A stretch of DNA of 64,000 bases from Planctomonas psychrotolerans. GTDB taxonomy: Bacteria > Actinomycetota > Actinomycetes > Actinomycetales > Microbacteriaceae. The stretch's first letter is position 1, and each line of letters starts with the position of its first letter. Below are positions 28,327 to 35,018 of the stretch, piece by piece. The stretch spans positions 744,001 through 808,000 of the forward strand of contig NZ_SJEV01000001.1 of NCBI RefSeq assembly GCF_008642235.1, read 5' to 3'. The notes under the pieces were generated by a model that had not been told where the DNA came from, ran no database searches, and worked only from the letters and a program-made list of their open reading frames with translations. Both the position numbers and the translations under genes were made by a program.

Positions 28327-30078
28327 ATGACTCCCGCTCCCGCGACCGTGCTCACCGGCCCCGCGCTGCGCTACGTCGACGACCGCACGGCCACCGTATG
28401 GCTGGAAGCATCCGCCCCGGCGACCGTGCGGGTGCGGGCCGCGTCGTCGGCCGGCACGGCGCTCGTCTCCTCCGCGCGCACCTTCGCGGTGCGCGGTCAC
28501 CACTTCGCCCTCGTGGTACTCGACGGCCTGACGCCCGGATCGGAGCTCAGCTACTCCGTCGAGCTCGACGGCGCCCCCGTCTGGCCGGCGGCCGGCGACG
28601 ACCGCCCGGCACCCCGGATCCGGCCGCACGACACCGGGCGGGATGTCGACGTGGTGTTCGGGTCCTGCCGCATCGACCGGCCGGACGCCGAGCCGTGGTC
28701 GCTCGCGCACGGCTCCCACCTGCACGCCGCAGGCATCGACGCGCTGGCGACCCTGTCCCGGGCGATCCAAGCCGGGGAGCGTCCGCTGCCCGACCTGCTG
28801 GTCCTCCTGGGCGACCAGATCTACGCCGACTACCGCCTGTCACCGGAATCCGCTCCCGGCGAGCTCGTCCCGGCCGCGCCCGGCGTGCTGCTGCCGGGCG
28901 GGGAGGCGATCACGTTCGAGGAGTACGCCGCGGTGTACCGCAGCGCGTGGGCGCAGCCGGACATCCGGTGGCTGCTCGCCACCGTGCCGTCGGCGATGAT
29001 CTTCGACGACCACGAGGTGCGCAACAACTGGAACGTCTCGGCGAGCTGGCAGCGGGAGGCGCTGACCTCCCCGGGGTGGGCCGACCAGATCCGCAGCGCC
29101 TACGCGGCGTACTGGCTGTACCAGCACGCCGGCAACCTCTCCCCCGACGCGCTGCGCGACGAGGGCGTATGGCCGGCCCTCACCCGCGCCGACCCCGACG
29201 CGGGAAACTGCGACGAGGCCCTGTGGAGCTTCGTCACGCGGGCCGACGAGGCCGCCGCGGAAAATCGAGCGTCGCCGTGGAGCTATGACCGGCAGTTGGC
29301 CAGCAGCCGCCTGGTCGTGCTCGACACCCGCTCCTCCCGCGTGCTCGACGAGTCGCGCCGCAGCATGTTCACCGGCGGCGAGTGGGACCGGGTCGACAGC
29401 CTCCTCCGCGGGGACTGCGACCACCTGCTGGTGGCGACGTCGGTGCCGCTCCTGCTGCACCACGCGCAGCAGGACGCCGAGGCCTGGAACGAGGCGGTGT
29501 GCCGCGGGGTGTTCGGGCAGCGCGCGGCCCGGTGGGCCGAGTCGCTCCGCCGGCACGCGAACCTCGACCAGTGGGGCGCCTTCCAGTCGTCGCTCAACCG
29601 CCTCGTCGGCATCCTGGGCGACGTGGCCGCGGGACGCCGGGGCGCCGCGCCGCGCACGGTGCTCGTGCTGTCCGGCGACGTGCACCACGCCTACGTGGCC
29701 CACCTCGCCTTCCCCCGCTCCGTCGGCGCTCGGGCGCCGGTCGTGCAGATGGTCTGCTCCCCCTTCCGCAACCAGCTCCCCCTGGTGGTGCGGCGCGGGC
29801 TCGCCCTGGCGGGCTGGCGGCCGGTGCGCATCCTCACCCGGCTGCTGGCGCGGAGCGCCGGGGTGCGGCGGGCGCCGTTCCGCTGGACCATTCCGACCGG
29901 TCCGATGTTCGGCAACTTCGTGGCGAGCCTCCGCCTCACCCGGGACGGCGCCTCCCTCCGCATCGACGAGGCCGTCGCACCGGCAACCGGCGCCGACCGG
30001 CCGGTGCTCCGCTCCCGCTCCGAACGGACCGTGCCGGGGCTCAGTCGAGAAAGAGCACGCGCAGCCGCCGCGTCGTGA
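28327..30078 (+). CDS. PhoD-like metallophosphatase
   Basis: Member of the PhoD/calcineurin-like phosphatase family, 583 residues. An N-terminal beta-sandwich (about 1-105, with TPGSELSYSVELDG) precedes the phosphatase domain: VVFGSCRIDRP, LLVLLGDQIYADYR near residue 160 (metal Asp and Gln), MIFDDHEVRNNWNVS (metal and phosphate ligands), and VLVLSGDVHHAYVAHL with metal Asp and His near 450. No Tat or Sec signal is visible, so unlike secreted PhoD it should be cytoplasmic. ATG at 28327 is preferred over GTG at 28312 because GAGG lies upstream at proper distance. The 3' end overlaps the convergent ABC permease gene by 38 bp. Confidence 0.82.
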   Translation: MTPAPATVLTGPALRYVDDRTATVWLEASAPATVRVRAASSAGTALVSSARTFAVRGHHFALVVLDGLTPGSELSYSVELDGAPVWPAAGDDRPAPRIRPHDTGRDVDVVFGSCRIDRPDAEPWSLAHGSHLHAAGIDALATLSRAIQAGERPLPDLLVLLGDQIYADYRLSPESAPGELVPAAPGVLLPGGEAITFEEYAAVYRSAWAQPDIRWLLATVPSAMIFDDHEVRNNWNVSASWQREALTSPGWADQIRSAYAAYWLYQHAGNLSPDALRDEGVWPALTRADPDAGNCDEALWSFVTRADEAAAENRASPWSYDRQLASSRLVVLDTRSSRVLDESRRSMFTGGEWDRVDSLLRGDCDHLLVATSVPLLLHHAQQDAEAWNEAVCRGVFGQRAARWAESLRRHANLDQWGAFQSSLNRLVGILGDVAAGRRGAAPRTVLVLSGDVHHAYVAHLAFPRSVGARAPVVQMVCSPFRNQLPLVVRRGLALAGWRPVRILTRLLARSAGVRRAPFRWTIPTGPMFGNFVASLRLTRDGASLRIDEAVAPATGADRPVLRSRSERTVPGLSRERARAAAAS

Positions 30079-30868
30079 ACACGAGCCCGACGGCGATCAT
30101 GGCGACGAAGTAGAGCACGTGCCACACCATCGCCACGCTGACGGCGCCCGTGGTGAGCCCCCGCATCAACTCGACCGCGTGCCAGAGCGGCAGGGCTTGG
30201 ATCACCACCTGGATCCACTCCGGGTACACCGACAGCGGGTAGAAGGTGGCGGAGAACAGGAACATCGGCAGCATCACGAAGTTGATCCAGTCCATCTGCT
30301 GGAACGTCTTCATGTATGAGGTGATGACCATGCCGAAGCTCGCGAAGGCGAACGCGACGAGCATCACCGCGGGCAGTGCCAGCAGGGCGAAGAAGGAGAG
30401 GTTCAGCCCGAGCACCTGCATGACGATGAGGAACCCGGTCGCGTAGACGGCGCCGCGCAGGAGCGCGAGACCGATCTCGCCGAACGCCACGTCGAGCGGC
30501 CCCAGCGACGTGGACAGCATCCCCTGGTAGAGCTTCGAGTAGTTCATCTTGAAGAACACGTTCCAGGTGGAGTCGTAGACCGCACCGTTCATCGCCGACA
30601 CGGCGAGCAGTGCCGGAGCAATGAAGGCGCCGTAGCTCACATCCTGGCCCGTCGAGGTACTGACCGCGCCGACGAGCCCGCCGAGACCGAATCCCATGGC
30701 GAGGAGATAGAAGACAGGCTCGAAGAAGCCGCTGAGCACCACCAGCCAGTTGGTGCTCCTCGTCGCGAGCAACCCTCGCGCCACGACCGAGCGGGCGTTG
30801 CCCGCGTAGAGGGCCCGCATGCCCGCGGGCAGCTGCCGGCCGGTGCCCGAACGCTCCAGCACGCTCAC
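30041..30868 (-). CDS. ABC-2 type drug/lipid exporter permease, second membrane subunit
   Basis: 275-residue membrane protein of the ABC-2 permease family (DrrB/NodJ-like) with six hydrophobic segments; GMVITSYMKTFQQMDWINFVMLPMFLFSATFYPL is the usual conserved half. GTG at 30868 overlaps the stop of the preceding permease (GTGA, 30865-30868). Third gene of the minus-strand operon ATPase-permease-permease. Its last 38 bp overlap the convergent PhoD gene, so the two transcripts form antisense RNA. Substrate unknown. Confidence 0.85.
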   Translation of the reverse strand: MSVLERSGTGRQLPAGMRALYAGNARSVVARGLLATRSTNWLVVLSGFFEPVFYLLAMGFGLGGLVGAVSTSTGQDVSYGAFIAPALLAVSAMNGAVYDSTWNVFFKMNYSKLYQGMLSTSLGPLDVAFGEIGLALLRGAVYATGFLIVMQVLGLNLSFFALLALPAVMLVAFAFASFGMVITSYMKTFQQMDWINFVMLPMFLFSATFYPLSVYPEWIQVVIQALPLWHAVELMRGLTTGAVSVAMVWHVLYFVAMIAVGLVFTTRRLRVLFLD

Positions 30869-31764
30869 TTGTTCAGCCTCCGCGTGGCGACCCGGCGGGA
30901 CACCAGCCAGCCGACCACCAGCCAGGCGGACAGATACGCCACGTGCAGCACCGTCAGCCAGAGCGGTTCGGCATGCCCGTAGCTGAACACCCGGCCGAGC
31001 TCGGTGCCGTGCCAGAGCGGAGAGATCCAGCCGATCCACTGGAGTCCGACGGGGAGCTGCGACAGCGGGAAGAAGGTGCCGGAGAAGAGGAACATGGGCG
31101 TGAGGCCGAACCGCATCAGCATGGCGATCTGGCCCGTGTCGGTCTGCAGCGTGGCGGTGTAGGACATGAGCACCGCGCCCACCGCCATTCCGGTGGCGAC
31201 CGCGGCGAGGATGCTGAGCCAGCCGAGCATCGACGGCACCGCACCGAACACGAGCATGACGAGGTAGTAGACGACGCAGCTCGGCAGCATCCGGAACAGC
31301 ACGGCGAGCAGCTGGCCGTCGACGATCTGCCGGGGGGAGATGGGCGCGGCGTTGATCGCGAAGAAGATGGGGTTCCACTTGAAGCCACCGAAGATCGGAT
31401 AGGTGAACTCCTCCGACGCGATGGTGACGGCCGCGGTCGCGAGCAGTGCCGGCGCCACGAAAGCGAGGTAGCCGACGTCGCCGACGGAGGATCCGTCGAG
31501 GTTCCGGTCGACCAGGGTCGCGAGCCCCACCCCCAGCGCGAACAGGTAGACCAGCGGGTTGCCGATCCCCGTCGCGATGATCGTGCCGCGGTAGCTCGCC
31601 ATTCCGCGCAGCCGGTGCTCGGTGACGTACCAGGCGCCGAAGCGGCGGGGACGCGAGCCCGCGGCGATCGCCGCCCGGGCCTGCGCCGAACCGCCGGCCG
31701 CGTCGGAGACGGCCGGGTCGGTGGCGAATGGAGTGCCGGTTCCCCGGCGGAGGGGTCCGCTCAT
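30865..31764 (-). CDS. ABC-2 type drug/lipid exporter permease, first membrane subunit
   Basis: 299-residue ABC-2 permease, paralogous to its downstream neighbour. The N-terminal 40 residues are hydrophilic and Ala/Gly-rich; six hydrophobic segments follow (for example NPLVYLFALGVGLATLV, LLATAAVTIA, MLGWLSILAAVATGMAVGAV). ATG at 31764 overlaps the ATPase stop (31761-31764), so the three genes are strictly coupled. Two different permease subunits with one ATPase is the DrrA-DrrB-DrrC layout of actinobacterial lipid and antibiotic exporters. Confidence 0.85.
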   Translation of the reverse strand: MSGPLRRGTGTPFATDPAVSDAAGGSAQARAAIAAGSRPRRFGAWYVTEHRLRGMASYRGTIIATGIGNPLVYLFALGVGLATLVDRNLDGSSVGDVGYLAFVAPALLATAAVTIASEEFTYPIFGGFKWNPIFFAINAAPISPRQIVDGQLLAVLFRMLPSCVVYYLVMLVFGAVPSMLGWLSILAAVATGMAVGAVLMSYTATLQTDTGQIAMLMRFGLTPMFLFSGTFFPLSQLPVGLQWIGWISPLWHGTELGRVFSYGHAEPLWLTVLHVAYLSAWLVVGWLVSRRVATRRLNK

Positions 31765-32687
31765 TCGATCAGGCTTCGTCCGGTGAGGCGCAGGAACACG
31801 TCCTCGAGGCTCGATCGGCGCACGAGGCTGGTGAGGGGGTGCAGTCCCTGCTCGGTGATGCGCGTCAGCACCGCCTCGCCGTTCGCACTGTAGATCAGCA
31901 CCCGGTCGGGCAGCACCTCGATGCGGTCGCCGGTGCCGGCGAGACGCTCCGCCACCGCCTCGTTGCGGTCGGAGCCGAAGCGCACCTCGAGCACCTCCCG
32001 GCTGGAGTACCGTCGGATCAGGTCGGCGGGCGAGCCCTCGGCCATGATGGCGCCCTTGTCGACGACCACGAGGCGGTCGCAGAGCTGCTCCGCCTCGTCC
32101 ATGTAGTGGGTGGTGAGAACGAGGGTGGTGCCCTGCTCCTTGAGGCGGAACAGCCGGTCCCAGAGGATGTGCCGCGCCTGCGGGTCCAGTCCGGTCGTCG
32201 GCTCGTCGAGCAGCAGGATGCGCGGGTCGTTGATGAGCGCCCGGGCGATGGTGAGCCGGCGCTTCATGCCGCCCGAGAGATCGTCCACCTTCGCCTTGGC
32301 GCGGTCCTCCAGCTGCGCGAACGCCAGAAGCTCGTCGGCGCGCCGGTGCACCACCTTGCGGGGGATGCCGAAGTAACGGCCGTAGACCAGAAGATTGTCC
32401 CGGGCGCGGAGCTCCAGGTCCAGGTTGTCGGCCTGCGGCACGACACCGAGCTGGGCACGGATCTCCGGTCCGCTGTCGTCCGGGTCGAGGTCGAGGATGC
32501 GCAGGCTCCCGCTGGTGCGCGTGGAGACGGCGCCCACCATCCGCATCGTGGTCGACTTGCCCGCGCCGTTCGGCCCGAGCAGGCCGAAGGACTCGCCGGG
32601 GGCCACCTCGAAGGAGATCCCGTCCACCGCGGCGAAGTCCCCGTAGGTCTTGGTCAGGTCGGTCGCGGTGATGACGGGCGCAGGCAC
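31761..32687 (-). CDS. ABC exporter ATPase (DrrA/NodI-like)
   Basis: 308-residue ATPase for the two ABC-2 permeases. Walker A GPNGAGKST near residue 42, Q-loop VVPQADNL, signature LSGGMKRRLTIARALI, Walker B ILLLDEPTTGLDPQ, H-loop TTHYMDEAEQ; the C-terminal ~75 residues match the extra domain of drug-export ATPases. GTG at 32687 with a leaderless -10 box TAGAAT 6 nt upstream. Faces the HTH/ABC gene pair on the plus strand across a repeat-rich divergent region. Confidence 0.9.
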   Translation of the reverse strand: MPAPVITATDLTKTYGDFAAVDGISFEVAPGESFGLLGPNGAGKSTTMRMVGAVSTRTSGSLRILDLDPDDSGPEIRAQLGVVPQADNLDLELRARDNLLVYGRYFGIPRKVVHRRADELLAFAQLEDRAKAKVDDLSGGMKRRLTIARALINDPRILLLDEPTTGLDPQARHILWDRLFRLKEQGTTLVLTTHYMDEAEQLCDRLVVVDKGAIMAEGSPADLIRRYSSREVLEVRFGSDRNEAVAERLAGTGDRIEVLPDRVLIYSANGEAVLTRITEQGLHPLTSLVRRSSLEDVFLRLTGRSLIE

Positions 32688-32693
32688 GGAGGG

Positions 32694-32699
32694 ATTCTA
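32694..32699 (-). promoter_or_regulatory. -10 box of leaderless promoter for the exporter ATPase operon
   Basis: TAGAAT on the minus strand, 6 nt before GTG at 32687. The -35 position falls in a GC-rich tandem repeat and has no consensus match. Confidence 0.65.
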
Positions 32700-32713
32700 G
32701 TCCGCACGTCCGA

Positions 32714-32784
32714 CGACGCGGGGCCGGGGCGTACCCAACGCCCGACGCGGGGCCGGGGCGTATCCATCGCCCGACGCGGGGCCG
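32714..32784. repeat. 29-bp tandem repeat, 2.4 copies, in the divergent promoter region
   Basis: Copies at 32714-32742 and 32743-32771 differ at two positions; a 13-base partial third copy runs 32772-32784. Each begins CGACGCGGGGCCGGGGCGTA. The array fills the space between the two divergent promoters and overlaps the expected -35 of the ATPase promoter. Confidence 0.8.
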
Positions 32785-32803
32785 CCCGCTCGGCCCACGG
32801 TCC

Positions 32804-32843
32804 GTCAACCCAAATTGACGCCCGCACGCCTGTCAATTAGTGT
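32804..32843 (+). promoter_or_regulatory. Promoter with overlapping GTCAA/TTGAC half-sites for the small HTH gene
   Basis: TTGACG at 32815-32820, 17-nt spacer, TAGTGT at 32838-32843, then 7 nt to the ATG at 32851: a near-ideal leaderless promoter. GTCAA at 32804, TTGAC at 32815 and GTCAA at 32832 form two inverted pairs around the -35, a likely operator, possibly for the HTH protein itself. Confidence 0.65.
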
Positions 32844-32850
32844 TGCCGGC

Positions 32851-33066
32851 ATGGACTCGGGAAACATCTCCGCACTGGCGGAGAACGCCGGCTCCGATGA
32901 TCCCATCCGCGCCCTTCGCGCCATCGCGCAGCTGCGGCGGGAACTGGATCGCGTCGAAGCGGTGACCGTGCGTCGCGCCCGGACGAGCGGATTCTCCTGG
33001 CAGGTCATCGCCATGTGCCTCGGGGTGAGCCGTCAGGCCGTTCACAAGAAGTACGGGCGACGCTAG
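32851..33066 (+). CDS. Small helix-turn-helix protein, putative regulator
   Basis: 71 residues, beginning MDSGNISALAENAG. The second half, VEAVTVRRARTSGFSWQVI and then AMCLGVSRQAVHKKYGRR, is a helix-turn-helix of the type where W-x-x-I/A opens the first helix and SRQAVHKKY is the recognition helix. No ligand domain. ATG at 32851 fixed by a leaderless promoter; an upstream in-frame ATG frame start at 32815 would overlap the -35. Lies 28 nt before the ABC exporter gene, so it is probably a local regulator of that exporter or of itself. Small HTH genes of this sort next to ABC exporters are common in Micrococcales; target inferred only. Confidence 0.72.
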   Translation: MDSGNISALAENAGSDDPIRALRAIAQLRRELDRVEAVTVRRARTSGFSWQVIAMCLGVSRQAVHKKYGRR

Positions 33067-33094
33067 TCGTCCGATCGATCAGGAGAACCAACGC

Positions 33095-34993
33095 ATGAGT
33101 ACCGCCACGTCGTCGCGCCCTGCCAAGGCCGCCCGTCCCGCCCTTCGCCTGGGTCGACGGGCGCCGGCAGGAACGACCGAAGGGCCGCGGGCGCGATTCG
33201 GCGACCTCCTGCCCTACCTGCTCGAGCACAAGAAGATCCTCTCCGTGGTCACGGTGCTGAGCCTTCTCGGCGCCGCCGCGAGCCTCGCCCAGCCCCTGCT
33301 GGTGAGCCAGGTCATCACCGTCGTGGAGCAGAACGATCCGCTCGGACCGCTGGTCTGGACCCTCGTGACGCTCGTCGTGCTCAGCGCGCTCATTTCGGGA
33401 TATCAGCACTACCTCCTGCAGCGCACCGGGGAGAGCGTGGTGCTGTCGTCGCGGCGAGCGCTCGTCGGGCGGATGCTCCGGTTGCCCATCCGCGAGTTCG
33501 ACACCCGCCGCACCGGAGACCTCGTCTCCCGTGTCGGGTCGGACACCACGCTCCTCCGCGCCGTGCTCACGCAGGGTCTCGTGGAGGCGATCGGTGGCTC
33601 CGTCACCTTCGTCGGCGCTCTCATCGCGATGCTCATCATCGACCCCGTGCTGCTCGGCCTCACCGTGCTCGTCGTCGCGGTTTCGGTGGTGACGGTCACG
33701 GTGCTCTCCGGGCGCATCCGGGTCGCGAGCCTCGCCGCGCAGGAACGCGTGGGAGACCTCGCCTCGAGCGTCGAGCGGGCCATCAGCGCGGTGCGCACCG
33801 TGCGCGCGTCGAACGCGACCGACCGGGAGGTCGCCGCGATCGAGCGCGACGCCGAGGCCGCGTGGCGCATGGGCATCCAGGTCGCCAGGATCTCCGCGCT
33901 CGTCGTGCCGGTGGCCGGGATCGCCATGCAGGTGTCGTTCCTCGTGGTGCTGGGCGTCGGCGGATTCCGGGTGGCGAACGGCGACATCACCATCGCGAAC
34001 CTCGTGTCGTTCATCCTCTTCCTCTTCCTCATGATCCTGCCGCTCGGGCAGGCGTTCGGCGCCATCACCTCGGTGAACTCGGCGCTCGGGGCGCTCGGCC
34101 GCATCCAGGAGATCATCGCGATCCCCGCCGAGAGCGACGGTGACCGTGCCATCGCCCCGCTCGCCGTCGACGCCGCCACCGGCCGAGCGGCGTCGGCTGC
34201 GCCCGCGATCGAGTTCGATGACGTGTGGTTCCGGTACGAGGGCGAGCCGGCCGACGGGACTGCGGATGCGCCCGCCGACACCGGGGGCGAGACCGAGGCG
34301 GTGCCGGTGCGGGCGCCCGTGCTGAACGGGGTGAGTTTCCGCGCCGAGCGCGGTACGCGCACGGCCCTGGTCGGGCCCTCCGGAGCCGGGAAGAGCACCA
34401 TCCTGTCGCTGATCGAGCGCTTCTACGACCCGACCGACGGCGCCGTGCTGCTGGGTGGTCTCGACGTGCGCTCCCTCGGCCGCGAGGAGTTGCGCTCCCA
34501 GATCGGCTACGTGGAGCAGGACGCGCCCGTGCTGGCGGGTAGCATCCGCGACAATCTCACGCTCGGTGCTCCCGATGCCACGGATGAGGAGTGCATCCGG
34601 GTGCTGCATTCCGTGAACCTGACCGAGGTGCTCGAACGCAACCCGCTCGGCCTCTCGGCGCCGGTGGGCGAGGATGGCGTGATGCTCTCCGGTGGCGAAC
34701 GCCAGCGACTCGCCATCGCACGCACCATCCTCGCCGCTCCGCCGATCTTGCTGCTCGACGAGTCGACCTCGAGCCTCGACGGCCTGAACGAGCAGCGCCT
34801 GCGGGAGGCGATCGACGCGGTCGCCGAGAATCGCACGCTCATCGTGATCGCGCACCGGTTGTCGACCGTCGTCGACTCCGACCGCATCGTGGTGCTCGAT
34901 CACGGTGTGGTCGTCGGAACCGGCACCCACTCCGAGCTCGTCGCGAGCACCCCGCTCTATCGCGATCTCGCGAAGCACCAGCTGCTGGTGTAG
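33095..34993 (+). CDS. ABC exporter, fused permease-ATPase (multidrug type)
   Basis: 632-residue half-transporter that works as a dimer. Residues about 30-340 hold six membrane helices of the ABC_membrane fold; about 370-620 the ATPase: Walker A GPSGAGKST, Q-loop VEQDAPVL, signature LSGGERQRLAIART, Walker B ILLLDESTSSLD, H-loop IAHRLSTV. A Pro/Ala/Glu-rich insert of roughly 30 residues (GEPADGTADAPADTGGE) sits just before the ATPase beta-strand, longer than usual. ATG at 33095, AGGAG upstream. Cotranscribed with the HTH gene; substrate unknown. Confidence 0.9.
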   Translation: MSTATSSRPAKAARPALRLGRRAPAGTTEGPRARFGDLLPYLLEHKKILSVVTVLSLLGAAASLAQPLLVSQVITVVEQNDPLGPLVWTLVTLVVLSALISGYQHYLLQRTGESVVLSSRRALVGRMLRLPIREFDTRRTGDLVSRVGSDTTLLRAVLTQGLVEAIGGSVTFVGALIAMLIIDPVLLGLTVLVVAVSVVTVTVLSGRIRVASLAAQERVGDLASSVERAISAVRTVRASNATDREVAAIERDAEAAWRMGIQVARISALVVPVAGIAMQVSFLVVLGVGGFRVANGDITIANLVSFILFLFLMILPLGQAFGAITSVNSALGALGRIQEIIAIPAESDGDRAIAPLAVDAATGRAASAAPAIEFDDVWFRYEGEPADGTADAPADTGGETEAVPVRAPVLNGVSFRAERGTRTALVGPSGAGKSTILSLIERFYDPTDGAVLLGGLDVRSLGREELRSQIGYVEQDAPVLAGSIRDNLTLGAPDATDEECIRVLHSVNLTEVLERNPLGLSAPVGEDGVMLSGGERQRLAIARTILAAPPILLLDESTSSLDGLNEQRLREAIDAVAENRTLIVIAHRLSTVVDSDRIVVLDHGVVVGTGTHSELVASTPLYRDLAKHQLLV

Positions 34994-35000
34994 CACCGAC

Positions 35001-35018
35001 GCCCGGCCGGCGCCGGGC
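35001..35018. terminator. Bidirectional hairpin between convergent genes
   Basis: GCCCGGC and GCCGGGC (35001-35007 and 35012-35018) around a 4-nt loop, directly between the stop of the ABC exporter (34993) and the stop of the repeat protein (35018). Confidence 0.65.
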
